A DNA stretch of 64,000 nucleotides from Planctomycetota bacterium (GCA_030836185.1 JAURQH010000039.1:1-64000); one strand, 5' to 3'. Shown: positions 54,376-63,919, counted from the stretch's first letter. The notes: generated by a model from the letters alone, not told the origin. A program made the numbers and translations.

Positions 54376-55152
54376 TCAAAAAGAACACCCCGTCGGAGCC
54401 TCTGCTGCGGGAAACTGCTTGGGTTTGGCTTGCACCAATTCGTCCTTCCAGCGATGTTTCTCTGCTTCGAAGACCTCCAGGTAATACTTTAGCCTCTGTT
54501 CGCTATCGTCGAGCGAACCACCAAATGAACGCTCTTCCTCAAGATAAATGAGTGGCACGGGATACTCACGAAACTTCAAATTTTGTGCCACAACCTGCAC
54601 CCAAAATTGCATCGGCATGGCATATCCAAATTCGGTCACATCAAGACGAGACAACGCCGAGACTCGATAGGCTTTAAACCCGCAGAATGAATCAGTCAGG
54701 TTCAACCCCAACTCATCCTGGATGAGTTGATTGAAACGCATATTGATTGCTCGACGCGCCTCGGGGGGAGGGGTATCACCTGCAAACGATTGCAGATATC
54801 GACTTCCCGAAACAATATCAACGTCCTCGGGACTCTTCAGAGATTCGGCTAATGACGGAATCAGACACGGCTGGTGCTGACCGTCGCAATCAATTGTCAC
54901 AATCGCGTCATACTCATGTTCTTGAGCAAACTCAAACGCAGACCTTAACCCGGCTCCGTAACCGCGATTTGTGGGATGGTGAATGACGAAGAGATCAGAC
55001 AATTCGTCCAAAAGTTTCGAGGTTCCATCAGTCGAGCCATCATCGACAACCAGGATCGCCTGACTATACTTTCTCACCTCTGACAATACTGGCTCCAAAT
55101 GATTGACTTCATTGTAAACCGGCAAGGCAGTCAAAACTTTTTGACGAGACAT
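54376..55152 (-). CDS. glycosyltransferase family 2
   Basis: A 258-residue enzyme from the ATG at 55152 (the frame is open from a TTG two codons earlier). VLTALPVYNEVNHLEPVLSEV, ILVVDDGSTDGT, YDAIVTIDCDGQHQP (DXD-like) and RRAINMRFNQLIQDELGLNLTDSFCGFKAYR match dolichyl-phosphate-sugar synthase or polyprenol-phosphate-sugar-like GT2 enzymes. The C terminus lacks membrane segments. It might provide the lipid-linked sugar for a GT-C enzyme such as that at 23676, but the two are far apart. Confidence 0.9.
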   Translation of the reverse strand: MSRQKVLTALPVYNEVNHLEPVLSEVRKYSQAILVVDDGSTDGTSKLLDELSDLFVIHHPTNRGYGAGLRSAFEFAQEHEYDAIVTIDCDGQHQPCLIPSLAESLKSPEDVDIVSGSRYLQSFAGDTPPPEARRAINMRFNQLIQDELGLNLTDSFCGFKAYRVSALSRLDVTEFGYAMPMQFWVQVVAQNLKFREYPVPLIYLEEERSFGGSLDDSEQRLKYYLEVFEAEKHRWKDELVQAKPKQFPAAEAPTGCSF

Positions 55153-55312
55153 AATCAATCACTAAATGAAGGGGCTGATTTAACGACAGGCACTCCCTGC
55201 TCACAGAATTTCATTGTAGAAACCCTCTCGACACCTTCAACTCCGCAGAAATCGAACCAAGCACCTCAAAAGGCTCAACCTCACAAACAAAGCTGAAAAT
55301 CAGCACCTACAC

Positions 55313-55340
55313 TTGTGAGTTTGGCCTGTATTACTAGAAT
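55313..55340 (+). promoter_or_regulatory. possible promoter of the superoxide dismutase gene
   Basis: TTGTGA (55313-55318) and TAGAAT (55335-55340) are 16 bases apart, a sigma-70-like pair, about 125 bases before the ATG. The 5' leader would then be over 110 bases. The rest of the 313-base region between the divergent genes (55153-55465) shows nothing else. Confidence 0.4.
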
Positions 55341-55465
55341 GAAATATCAATCAGCGATCAATCTGTTCTTGGTCGACTCTTGGAAAACAGATCGAATCAC
55401 CGCTGAAATTGATTCAGGAACCGACTGACTATTTAACAACTTTGAGTGATACAGGAGAGTCTCTT

Positions 55466-56089
55466 ATGGCTTATGAATTACCAGAATTACCTTACGCCTA
55501 CGATGCCTTGGAACCACACATCGATGCTCGCACGATGGAAATCCATCACAGCAAACACCATGCGGGATACGTTGCCAAGGTGAATGCCGCCTTGGAAGGA
55601 CACGACGACCTAGCCTCAAAATCGATTGAAGAATTGATTGAAGGCGTCAACAGCCTTCCCGACAATGTCAAAGGCGCTGTTCGTAATAATGGTGGCGGCG
55701 TGGCCAATCACAACCTGTTTTGGAGCGTGATGTCACCTAATGGCGGTGGAGTTCCAACTGGCGAATTGGCAGATGCCATCAACTCTGCATTTGGCAGTTT
55801 TGATGGGTTCAAAGAGAAATTTGCTCAAGCAGCAGCAACCCGTTTTGGAAGTGGTTGGGCTTGGTTGGGCGTCAAAGATGGTGGAGTCGCAGTCTGTTCG
55901 ACCCCCAATCAGGATAATCCACTTATGGCAGGAATTGCGGATTGCAATTGCACCCCGATTCTGGGACTGGATGTTTGGGAACATGCCTACTATCTGAACT
56001 ATCAAAACCGTCGTCCAGACTACATTGATGCGTTCTGGAATGTGGTCAATTGGGACGAAGTCGCTACACGATTTGCGGCCGCAAAGTGA
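55466..56089 (+). CDS. superoxide dismutase, Fe/Mn type
   Basis: A 207-residue enzyme from the ATG at 55466 with CAGGAGAG upstream (an earlier in-frame ATG at 55409 lacks it). Metal ligands are His27 ([12 protein letters not shown]), His82 (NHNLFW), Asp169 and His173 (LDVWEHAYY). It turns superoxide into oxygen and hydrogen peroxide in the cytoplasm; it has no leader. The GGGVPTGEL-style loop leans towards Mn or cambialistic use, but this cannot be settled by eye. It is followed by a strong terminator. Confidence 0.95.
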   Translation: MAYELPELPYAYDALEPHIDARTMEIHHSKHHAGYVAKVNAALEGHDDLASKSIEELIEGVNSLPDNVKGAVRNNGGGVANHNLFWSVMSPNGGGVPTGELADAINSAFGSFDGFKEKFAQAAATRFGSGWAWLGVKDGGVAVCSTPNQDNPLMAGIADCNCTPILGLDVWEHAYYLNYQNRRPDYIDAFWNVVNWDEVATRFAAAK

Positions 56090-56114
56090 TTTGCAACAAA
56101 GATTGACAAAGACG

Positions 56115-56152
56115 AAAAGCCCTTCCGAATTAACTTCGGAAGGGCTTTTTTA
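56115..56152 (+). terminator. intrinsic terminator after superoxide dismutase
   Basis: A perfect 15-bp stem (AAAAGCCCTTCCGAA with TTCGGAAGGGCTTTT) with a 5-base loop, followed by T. It is 25 bases past the stop and almost symmetric, so it may also end the minus-strand transcript of the gene at 56182. Confidence 0.92.
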
Positions 56153-56181
56153 TTTGGAGGAATATCAAATCACTGTAAACA

Positions 56182-56564
56182 TTATTTCGCTGTTTTCTGC
56201 TTTCGTGATTGAACCTCTTCCAGAATTTTACGAAGACTCTCTTTTTGCTCATCGGTCAGAGTCTTACTCACTTCTTCGGCTTCTTTTTCTTCCAACTCCT
56301 GGAGTTGTTTCTCTAGGGCTGAAATCTCTTCTTGATACTTTGCCTGAATTGCGTAGATCGTCTCTTTCTGCTTGGCACTCAAACCCAGCTTCCCATAATG
56401 ATTCGGGACACGACCACGTGGTTTTTTGCGGGCCTTCTTTGGGGGAGTTTCTGCTTGTTCTTCCTGCGCCTGTGCCAGATTGGTTAGATTTGGCAAAGCA
56501 TTAGAACTCATCGCGAAAATTGCCAAAAAGAGCAAATCAGCAGTTTCGATGTCATCATTTTCAT
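56182..56564 (-). pseudogene. Spy/CpxP-like secreted protein gene with apparent frameshift
   Basis: The long frame (56182-56535) can start only at a TTG and encodes NLTNLAQAQEEQAETPPKKARKK, then a helical EEISALEKQLQELEEKEAEEVSKTLTDEQKESLRKILEEV, like the Spy/CpxP/Zra periplasmic helix proteins. Upstream on the minus strand is ATG at 56564 with a perfect AAGGAG site, reading MKMMTSKLLICSF, then running out of frame and ending. Adding one T to the run of five T (plus-strand A5 at 56525-56529) joins them into MKMMTSKLLICSFLAIFAMSSNALP..., a complete signal peptide. Either the sequence has an error or the gene was recently inactivated. Confidence 0.72.
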
Positions 56565-56761
56565 CGACTTCTCCTTATCAAAGAGGTGAAGGAACGGAAC
56601 AGTCAAAATTATGGAGATAATGCTCGATGTGACCGCACCGAGACTGTGTTAATATGTGCAGTCTGACAGCGTCGGTCAATAGAAAAATACAGTTCTGGCC
56701 ATGTTTTCATGAAGAGGGCAATAACACTCACTTAAAAGTACCAAAAGCAAATAAGCCAGAT

Positions 56762-57205
56762 TCACTCGTTTGGCTTAAATGTTCCCGCTTCATAGAGCGG
56801 GATTGAATCTGTTGGTTCTGCGAGCAGCTCTGCTAAGGTCGATGCTGAGAGTGCTTGTTCCACCTCGGCCATGGCGTTGTCCACTCTGCGGTGTAACGGG
56901 CATAAATGAACGCCGTGAGACTTCAACCCCAACGGGCAAGTTTGAATTCGCTCGATCGGATCAACACTACTGACAATGTCCAGAATGTTGACCTCTTCAG
57001 GTTTTTTCGCCAAACGGAAACCTCCATGCAATCCGCGTTGCGAAATGACCAATCCCCCCTTTGACATGGATTGTAGGACTTTGCTGAGATAGGCCGGAGG
57101 AACTTTCGTCACCTTGGCAATCTCTTCTGTGGGCTGAGGTTTTCCAGGACTTTGAGCTAGATAAATCATCGCTCTTAATGCGTATTCGACAGTTTGTGAA
57201 AACAT
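56762..57205 (-). CDS. Rrf2-family transcriptional regulator
   Basis: A 147-residue protein with an N-terminal winged helix: MFSQTVEYALRAMIYLAQ, TEEIAKVTKVPPAYLSKVLQSMSKGGLVISQRGLHGGFRLAK. Residues around 88-105 have two Cys (QTCPLG...HLCPLH) with a nearby His, in the place where NsrR or IscR hold an Fe-S cluster, but only two Cys are obvious instead of three. It may sense nitric oxide or iron-sulfur status. The divergent neighbour is a protoglobin, with a short near-palindrome between them. Confidence 0.9.
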   Translation of the reverse strand: MFSQTVEYALRAMIYLAQSPGKPQPTEEIAKVTKVPPAYLSKVLQSMSKGGLVISQRGLHGGFRLAKKPEEVNILDIVSSVDPIERIQTCPLGLKSHGVHLCPLHRRVDNAMAEVEQALSASTLAELLAEPTDSIPLYEAGTFKPNE

Positions 57206-57237
57206 CTCGCTGCCCCTCTCTCAAACCGGACCATGAC

Positions 57238-57268
57238 ATCCTAATTGCAGTGTTGTATTTTACAGGAT
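57238..57268. promoter_or_regulatory. inverted repeats between Rrf2 and protoglobin genes
   Basis: ATCCT (57238-57242) and AGGAT (57264-57268) are opposed around TGTATTTTACA (57254-57264), an 11-base near-palindrome. It lies between the divergent starts at 57205 and 57326 and could be the operator of the Rrf2 regulator. The match to known Rrf2-family sites is not strong. Confidence 0.35.
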
Positions 57269-57325
57269 AGCTGCATTACCTGCAGGAAAGAAGACCAAAG
57301 GCGCTTTGAATAAGGCAATCAGACA

Positions 57326-57913
57326 ATGTCCAATGAATTGAAAATGATTGACGAACCGCGATTAGAATCCGACTTGGGCTATCGCTTTGAGTACCTGACC
57401 GATTTCATGGAATTTTCTTCGGAAGATATTGAGACCATTCATGGTGCTGCGGAAGCACTTGCCCCGTTGGTTCCGTCATTGGTCGATGCGGTTTACGATA
57501 AACTTTTTCAATATGACGCCACCAAACGTCATTTCGTTTCTCGCCAATCTGGCTATGAGGGGGAAGTCCCCGAGAACCTGAATGAGTTACAACTCGATCA
57601 CGAACAGATCAAATTTCGTAAGGAACACCTGTCAAACTATCTGGTGAAGCTGGTCACCGCTCCTTACGACCTCAAACTGGTTGAATATCTGGACCTCGTC
57701 GGGAAGATACACACTCCGGGACAAGGTAGCCCGCAAATCAACGTCCCGCTGGTTCAGATGAACGCGCTGATGGGATTTGTCGCCGATGCCTTCAACGCCA
57801 CGATCTTTTCTTTGGGACTTCCCGCCGATCAAACGGAACAGGCCGTTCGCGCATTCTCGAAGCTCTTGTGGCTGCAGAATGACTTAATCAACCGCCATTA
57901 CTGTGTGAAGTAA
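57326..57913 (+). CDS. protoglobin-domain haem protein
   Basis: A 195-residue protein with DLGYRFEYLTDFMEFSSEDIETIHGAAEAL and VDAVYDKLFQYDATKRHF as in protoglobin/globin-coupled sensor domains, and KIHTPG (His129) as the likely proximal haem ligand. It has no signalling domain, so it is the single-domain form that binds oxygen, nitric oxide or carbon monoxide, possibly acting as a sensor or a detoxifying enzyme. The Rrf2 regulator gene is divergent. The next gene is convergent, with the two stops 6 bases apart. Confidence 0.88.
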   Translation: MSNELKMIDEPRLESDLGYRFEYLTDFMEFSSEDIETIHGAAEALAPLVPSLVDAVYDKLFQYDATKRHFVSRQSGYEGEVPENLNELQLDHEQIKFRKEHLSNYLVKLVTAPYDLKLVEYLDLVGKIHTPGQGSPQINVPLVQMNALMGFVADAFNATIFSLGLPADQTEQAVRAFSKLLWLQNDLINRHYCVK

Positions 57914-57919
57914 TGGCAG

Positions 57920-60900
57920 TTATTCCCGATGCCCTTCCGGTACTGATTTCACTTTCAGAGAGCTGAGATATTCCACCAGATCGCGAATATCTGAGAGCGA
58001 AAGCTGCCTCACCAGATCATCGGGCATCCCCGATCGTCCTGCGACACGCTCCTCGATATCATCGACTTGCACAACCATAACAGTCCCATCATTTAGCATG
58101 ATTTTGATATGCGAGATAATGACGGTGGATTGATCTTGCACAATTCCGGTGATGACCTTGCCATTCTTCATCACGAGAACCGCTGTTTCAAAATCTTTAG
58201 CGATTTTTGCATTGGGATTCACGATCGATTCCAGAATGTACTTCCGGTCTTTTTCTTTTCCGATCATGGAAAGATCCGGTCCCACTTCACCTCCCGAATG
58301 ATTCACCTGATGACAACGCCGACAGGATGCATCACTGCGACCGAAGAAAATGTCATAACCGCGTTGTCGATCGCCTCCCTTCAGGGAAACTTGATACTTT
58401 TTTAACGGATCGGAACTATCGGCAATCTGCTGATTGTAGATCTTGGTAAGTTGCTTGAATTGTCCGCCGTTTCGCTGTTGGACAGCCTCCAACACATCGA
58501 GTTGAATCTCGGCAGGTAACTTTCCGGCGAGCAGGTTCTTGCCGAGACGTTCCAGAATTTGATTCGCCCGGGGTGAGTTCAAACCGGCAATGGCCTGAAT
58601 CGCCGCCTGTTGCTCCAGAGGTTCACCTTGTTCGATGGCACGTTCCATTTCAACCAGCGCGGCATCGAGATCGCTTTGCAACAACAGATTTCTCCCGGAA
58701 GCTCTCAACTCGGGAAGATCCGAATTGAGAGCAACCTCAACCCCATCCTGGATTTTTTCTGCCTTCAATGCGGCTAACGCTTCCAATGCCGAGATACGAT
58801 TCGTGGCTGGCTCCTTGGTGTCACGATAAATAGACCACAACAGCGGCTTCACATTTTTGACACCATATTTTGCCGCCAGCTCGATCCCCAGTGTTCTCAG
58901 TTTGTCATCTGCCGAGAAAATCCCCGCAAGATGTGATTTGATCTGTTCGCCAATCCCTTCGACGGGTTCACGCTCCAGAGGTCGCCAGGCACCGATCACG
59001 CGATCGAGTGGTCCCGGTTGATTCCAGTCTTTCAATAACTCCGCGGCGAATTTTCTAACAGGTAATGAAACCGCGTCATCGGCAGCAATCGACGCAGTTT
59101 CAGAAACATATTCGAGACTACCATTTCGATAAGCGGCGTGAAGGACTCTCCGCATCAACGGGTCGATCGTTCTCAATTCCTTCCGCGCAATGAGCGTCGC
59201 AAGTTTGTCGTTGAGTTCTTCCATCGGCTCATCATGAATCGCGCGAGCCGCTTCCAGAATCAAATCCGGATTGGGATCGCCCAGAAACTCCGCAACATAG
59301 GCGCTTTGTAAACGCCGCAATGCGAGCAACAACGCCAAACGGTCGGAATCTCCCGCACCATCGGCCTTGGATGCCATCAGGTATTGAGGTTCTATTTGCC
59401 CAATCCCGACCAACCCCATCACAACAGAATGCCGCAAAACAGCATCTTTGTTTTTGGCATCTCTCAGCATCTCTAAAAGCATGTCTGCATCCACACCTGC
59501 AGTATCACCCGCATGATCGCCGTTGTGATAGATGCGTCCCAAACTAATTGCAGCGAGATGCTTCACCCGCGGAGATTTGTCATATGCAATCATTTCTCTA
59601 AGAACGTCCAACGCCGATGCGTCATTGACATCCCCTAAAACCCGAGCCACCTGTGCGCGAATTTCTTCATCGGCATCGTTAATCAACATATTGAGCAAAC
59701 GAAATCGTTCGGGAGTCACCTCGCTCCTTAATAACTGCCCAACAGCCCAGATGCCATGCACTCTTGCGAGTTGTGGTTGATTCTCTGACAGCGCATTCTT
59801 CAGAACATCAAGAGACGGCTTACGATCCACCAAAGTAAACTGTGCCTGTTGACGGACGCGACGATCACGATGCGATAATAACTTCAGCAATATTTCGTTC
59901 TCGAACTGCTCAAAACCGGTCGCAAACATTTCAGAAACCTCATTGCGAATCGACTGATCAATCTCAGCCGAAAAGCGATAGAGTCGTCCTTTTCCGGGGC
60001 CATCCCAACCGTTGACCCAATCTGTGAGATACAAACTGCCGTCGTATCCAAAATCGACATCAGTTGCCAAAACCGACCAAAGAAACTCATGCGAGTCTGT
60101 CAGTTTGAAGGAGGCTCCTTCAGGCTTGGTAGAAAAAGATCGAATACCACTATTGGGACTCGAACCACGGAAATCGGCCATGAAGAAATGATCCGCATAG
60201 CGTTCTGGTAATCCGACGCCAGGATAAAATGTGAGACCGGAAGGCCCATCGCCTAGATTGGCGATGGGAGGAACGATGTAAGCTGGCTGTTTTTGTTGTG
60301 TCTCAGGATCGGCATGATGCGGATACCACATTCGTTCTCGGTTCCACGGCCCACGATCAGGCAGATACTGATAGTACATTCGCCATCCTGTGTCACCACC
60401 CTCGACAACATAGACCCACCGTGCCTGATCACCGCTGTCCGAATTATTATCTCCGGTAAACAGATTCCCGAAATTATCGAAAGCCAATTCCTGTGGATTC
60501 CGCAGACCATAGGCGAAGACCTCTAAATGCGATCCATCCAGCTCGCACCGAAAGACGGCACCCGTGTCAGTTTTCTTGAGACGAATACCCTCAGCCGTCA
60601 ATACATTATATCCTCGATCTCCGATGCTGAAGTAGATTCTGCCATCAGGACCAAGAGTCAGTCCGTGCATATCGTGTCCGCGAAAAGCGACTCTCACGCC
60701 GTAACCATCCTGTAAGGCTTCACGCACGTCAGCTCGTCCATCGCCATCGTTATCACGTAATCGATACAGTTTCGGAATACACGTATAAAACAGATCTCCG
60801 TCATGAGCCAAAAGCCCTGCCCCCGTCCCATCTTCAATCGCACCAAAGCCATCAGCGAAGACTGTGGCACGATCAACGACACCATCCCCGTCGACATCTT

Positions 60901-61333
60901 CTAACAATCGAATGCGATCTTGTTCTTTGGCATACTCATTCACCTTGTCCCCGAGGTGCTTTTTGAAATATGCGACTCGATCTGCGACAGACTGAGCGGC
61001 CAGATCGTCATGCAACCAACTCATATGAGAACGGTTGTCTTCCACGCCCTTCTTCTGTCGAAATGTTTCGGCAATATAAAATCGTCCCTGTGCGTCGATG
61101 CAAAAGGCAACCGGGTTCGCCAAGTCGGGTTCCGCAGCCACTAGGCTCGGCTTCAAGAACTCAGGTATCTTAAACCCTTGAATCGATTGCTCACCTTCTT
61201 TCGACGCGGCTGCAATCGGTGGCTGATATGTGGGTTTCTCCGTCGGATCGGCGGCATTAGTTTGTCTCAGAATAATGCCAAGGAGAATTGTGAAACCGAC
61301 CATCGAATTGAGTAAGCGAGTATGGGAAATCAT
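57920..61333 (-). CDS. PVC-type membrane-bound dehydrogenase with HEAT repeats and CxxCH
   Basis: A 1137-residue secreted protein with a signal peptide ending NAADPTEKP. The first half is a six-bladed propeller of the planctomycete membrane-bound dehydrogenase type (FCIDAQGRFYIAETF, VEDVDGDGVVDRATVFADG, RLRDNDGDGRADV, GLTLGPDGRIYFSIGDRG, YGLRNPQELAFDNFGNLF). HEAT-like repeats fill the middle (RVRQQAQFTLV, EIRAQVARVLGD), and the end has a haem site CRRCHQVNHSGGEVGPDLSMIG followed by a C-terminal GKVITGIVQDQ domain. Such proteins are common in Planctomycetes; substrate unknown. The final 6 bases separate its stop from the protoglobin stop. Confidence 0.93.
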   Translation of the reverse strand: MISHTRLLNSMVGFTILLGIILRQTNAADPTEKPTYQPPIAAASKEGEQSIQGFKIPEFLKPSLVAAEPDLANPVAFCIDAQGRFYIAETFRQKKGVEDNRSHMSWLHDDLAAQSVADRVAYFKKHLGDKVNEYAKEQDRIRLLEDVDGDGVVDRATVFADGFGAIEDGTGAGLLAHDGDLFYTCIPKLYRLRDNDGDGRADVREALQDGYGVRVAFRGHDMHGLTLGPDGRIYFSIGDRGYNVLTAEGIRLKKTDTGAVFRCELDGSHLEVFAYGLRNPQELAFDNFGNLFTGDNNSDSGDQARWVYVVEGGDTGWRMYYQYLPDRGPWNRERMWYPHHADPETQQKQPAYIVPPIANLGDGPSGLTFYPGVGLPERYADHFFMADFRGSSPNSGIRSFSTKPEGASFKLTDSHEFLWSVLATDVDFGYDGSLYLTDWVNGWDGPGKGRLYRFSAEIDQSIRNEVSEMFATGFEQFENEILLKLLSHRDRRVRQQAQFTLVDRKPSLDVLKNALSENQPQLARVHGIWAVGQLLRSEVTPERFRLLNMLINDADEEIRAQVARVLGDVNDASALDVLREMIAYDKSPRVKHLAAISLGRIYHNGDHAGDTAGVDADMLLEMLRDAKNKDAVLRHSVVMGLVGIGQIEPQYLMASKADGAGDSDRLALLLALRRLQSAYVAEFLGDPNPDLILEAARAIHDEPMEELNDKLATLIARKELRTIDPLMRRVLHAAYRNGSLEYVSETASIAADDAVSLPVRKFAAELLKDWNQPGPLDRVIGAWRPLEREPVEGIGEQIKSHLAGIFSADDKLRTLGIELAAKYGVKNVKPLLWSIYRDTKEPATNRISALEALAALKAEKIQDGVEVALNSDLPELRASGRNLLLQSDLDAALVEMERAIEQGEPLEQQAAIQAIAGLNSPRANQILERLGKNLLAGKLPAEIQLDVLEAVQQRNGGQFKQLTKIYNQQIADSSDPLKKYQVSLKGGDRQRGYDIFFGRSDASCRRCHQVNHSGGEVGPDLSMIGKEKDRKYILESIVNPNAKIAKDFETAVLVMKNGKVITGIVQDQSTVIISHIKIMLNDGTVMVVQVDDIEERVAGRSGMPDDLVRQLSLSDIRDLVEYLSSLKVKSVPEGHRE

Positions 61334-61438
61334 AAGACCACGATTGGAAAGGGTTCAGGAGGAAAGACAATCTTCTGCGCGACGTCTATTCTGGTCGAGA
61401 AAATCACAGGTGGCAACTCAGCCGATTGATATCACCCC

Positions 61439-63163
61439 TCATCCGGGGGCATCTTGACGAATCACGGCAGAATCAGGACCGGGAGGGGCTTCATCCTGTC
61501 GAGACACGGGCCAAACAATCGTGAATCGACTTCCTTGGCCAACTTTCGACTCCAAAGTCAATTCGCCATCGTGTTCGCGTAAGATTTTTCGAGAGACGGC
61601 AAGTCCAAGCCCCGTGCCCCGCCCACCTTTGGTGGAGTGAAACGCTTGAAAAATGATTTCCTGTTGATCCTCAGGAATCCCCGGGCCGTTATCCGCAATG
61701 GAGACAAACAAGCGATCCGCTTCGAGATCGTGACCGCATTGAATCTTGATCAAGCCGGACTCCACCTCTTCCATCGCATCCAGCGCGTTGGTCACAAGAT
61801 TGAGGACGGCACGGTGAATCGATTCTTCATCATATCGGCTTTCAGGAATCTCGGTCGTAACCTGAGAATCGATTTCGACACCTGCATCTTCGGCTCTTTG
61901 AGCAACGATTTGCACAGCATCGCGAACAGTCTTTTCCAGATCATTGAGCGTGTAATCTGGTTCTCGATCTTTACTGACGGAAAGCATGTCTTGGACGAGA
62001 TGATAAATTCGATTTTGATTGCGATCGACAATCTCCCAACCGCTGCGGATCACGTCTGGCCTCGAATTTTCCAGGCCATTATCAATCAGATAGACTCCAC
62101 CACGGATGCCTTGCAAAATATTCTTGATGTGATGACTGATGGCGGCAACAGTTTCTCCCATTGCTGCCATTCTTTCAGCCTTGATCAACGCGATTTGATA
62201 TCGTTGATTTTCAACCGTCAGTGCAACATGACGACCTACGGCCATTAATAAATGCAGTTGAGATTCCGTAAAATGGTGCTGATAAGAGCCATCAAGCGGT
62301 TCATTCCTTTGTGTTGTATCAACATAGATCACACCTACCGGTTCATACTTCCCCTGCATAGGCACACAAATCACTTCACGAATCCCCTCGCGCAGGATGC
62401 TTTGCCCGGAAGAGAATCTTTGATCCTCTTGGGCATCAGACGTTCTCACGCCCCGCTGTTCCTTCTGCACAAAATCGACAATCGTCCTGGAAACGGGAAT
62501 TTTATGAGTGGTGTTCTCATCCAGTGTCACTACGGCAGAGGCTTCCATTTCTCCGGTCGTTGAATTTTTCAACAAGATGCAACCACGATCAGCACCCACG
62601 ACCTGTAGCATTTCATCAAGAACGACTTGCAGTACTTGTTCCATTGAGCGAGAGGGACTGACCGTCTCTTCTGTAATTCGATAGAGAGCCTGTAAATTCG
62701 CCAGCGTATTTGATTCTGAAAGATTTTCGGACAACTTCTCCGTAGAGAAGACCGACTGTGCTTCATCGAAGCTTGTCTGAGAAATAATACTCGAACGATC
62801 TTGCTCAGAAGGTTCGCTGAACAAATTGATGCGATCAATGACTGCCGAAGAATGTGTCTCCTGCTGTGTGAATAAGACAGTAGTACGTCCTAATAACAGC
62901 GTGTCACCATCTTGAAGGTCGTGTTGGTTGACAGTCTGCCCATTCACGATCGTCCCATTGGAACTATTCTCATCGACAATCAGATACCGACCATTCTGCT
63001 TCTTGACCGTTGCATGGAGTCTTGAGACTTCCGTATCAGCAAGACGTATATCGGAACCGATTCCACGGCCTATTCGATAAAGAGATCTGGGCAGATCAAA
63101 TCGTGTCCCCTGATCTTCACCATGTAAGATCAGAAGAGATGCAGAATTCACATGATCATTCAA
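61439..63163 (-). CDS. FHA-GAF histidine kinase
   Basis: A 574-residue cytoplasmic kinase without membrane segments. FHA domain about 25-100 (YRIGRGIGSDIRLADTEVSRLHA, SSNGTIVNG) binding phosphothreonine peptides; GAF domain about 165-320 (ADRGCILLKN, REVICVPMQGKYEPVGVIYVD); dimerisation helix with H-box AISHHIKNIL (His344 or 345); ATPase domain with NLVTNALDAM, DNGPGIP (491-497) and GRGTGLGLAVS (514-524). The FHA module joins Ser/Thr kinase signals to a two-component kinase. No partner response regulator lies beside it. It follows the GNAT gene after 49 bases on the minus strand. Confidence 0.93.
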   Translation of the reverse strand: MNDHVNSASLLILHGEDQGTRFDLPRSLYRIGRGIGSDIRLADTEVSRLHATVKKQNGRYLIVDENSSNGTIVNGQTVNQHDLQDGDTLLLGRTTVLFTQQETHSSAVIDRINLFSEPSEQDRSSIISQTSFDEAQSVFSTEKLSENLSESNTLANLQALYRITEETVSPSRSMEQVLQVVLDEMLQVVGADRGCILLKNSTTGEMEASAVVTLDENTTHKIPVSRTIVDFVQKEQRGVRTSDAQEDQRFSSGQSILREGIREVICVPMQGKYEPVGVIYVDTTQRNEPLDGSYQHHFTESQLHLLMAVGRHVALTVENQRYQIALIKAERMAAMGETVAAISHHIKNILQGIRGGVYLIDNGLENSRPDVIRSGWEIVDRNQNRIYHLVQDMLSVSKDREPDYTLNDLEKTVRDAVQIVAQRAEDAGVEIDSQVTTEIPESRYDEESIHRAVLNLVTNALDAMEEVESGLIKIQCGHDLEADRLFVSIADNGPGIPEDQQEIIFQAFHSTKGGRGTGLGLAVSRKILREHDGELTLESKVGQGSRFTIVWPVSRQDEAPPGPDSAVIRQDAPG

Positions 63164-63212
63164 ACTAAATGTCGCCAGATAAAAACGATAAAAGAAGCAC
63201 TAAGCTGAATAC

Positions 63213-63839
63213 TCAGAATAAATTCGAGGGCTGCTGTGATGTTTGGGGCTCGGCATCGCGATACATCGTACGCACAATACGAAAACCGATTTTCTTATAG
63301 AGATCAATCGCATGACGGTTATCGGCTGTGACTTCCAACGACACGCGAGGGATCCCAATCTGTTGGAAGCCACGCAGACACTGTAAGACCAAAGCTCGCC
63401 CCAATCCCTGGCTTCGATGATCGGAAACAACGCCGATATTCTGAATCGCACCAACCATCGATGTATGTGCCAGCCCCTGGATTGTTCCGACATCATGAAT
63501 GATGTCATCAAAATTACGAAACGAAAGCAACCAGGTGGCTTCTGGTAAAAAACTGGATTGACGTGCGATATCATTCATCAACCGCAAACACCCCTCGCGA
63601 TCACCGAGACACGGAAAGACATTGGCATCGAGTTCATTCTGAAAACAAAGATGCTTGGTCTCCGCATGTCTTTCAAGAATTGTGGAGGCATAAGGATCCG
63701 TCGTCCATGCCGTCCAGAAATATCGCTCTGGTAAGACAGGAATTGGCAGCTCGACCTGACGGAGATTAATCTCCATGCGAAATCGTCTGAAATATGTGAC
63801 ATCCTTTAACATGGATGGCTGCCTGCGAGGAAAATACAT
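63213..63839 (-). CDS. GNAT-family N-acetyltransferase
   Basis: A 208-residue protein from the ATG at 63839; the frame is open further upstream. The acetyl-CoA site is clear: IQNIGVVSDHRSQGLGRALVLQCL (the R/Q-x-x-G-x-G/A pattern), then VSLEVTADNRHAIDLYKKIGFRIVRT. The N-terminal half is less conserved. Substrate unknown; it may modify an amine or a protein. It is the first gene of a run that includes the kinase at 61439. An inverted repeat lies about 80 bases upstream. Confidence 0.88.
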   Translation of the reverse strand: MYFPRRQPSMLKDVTYFRRFRMEINLRQVELPIPVLPERYFWTAWTTDPYASTILERHAETKHLCFQNELDANVFPCLGDREGCLRLMNDIARQSSFLPEATWLLSFRNFDDIIHDVGTIQGLAHTSMVGAIQNIGVVSDHRSQGLGRALVLQCLRGFQQIGIPRVSLEVTADNRHAIDLYKKIGFRIVRTMYRDAEPQTSQQPSNLF

Positions 63840-63919
63840 GGTGCGAAAATTGTTGAATTGCAGATATCTGATTTTATCACCCCCTGTGTGAAGGTCAATC
63901 AGTTTGTCTGACAATATGA

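Noticed and set aside
56520-56535. programmed slippage as the cause of the shift
   Set aside because: A run of five T is too short for efficient polymerase slippage and no typical ribosomal frameshift signal is seen; an indel or sequence error is simpler.
57238-57268. FNR/CRP-like site
   Set aside because: The half-sites do not match TTGAT/ATCAA or TGTGA/TCACA; only a weak general palindrome is present.
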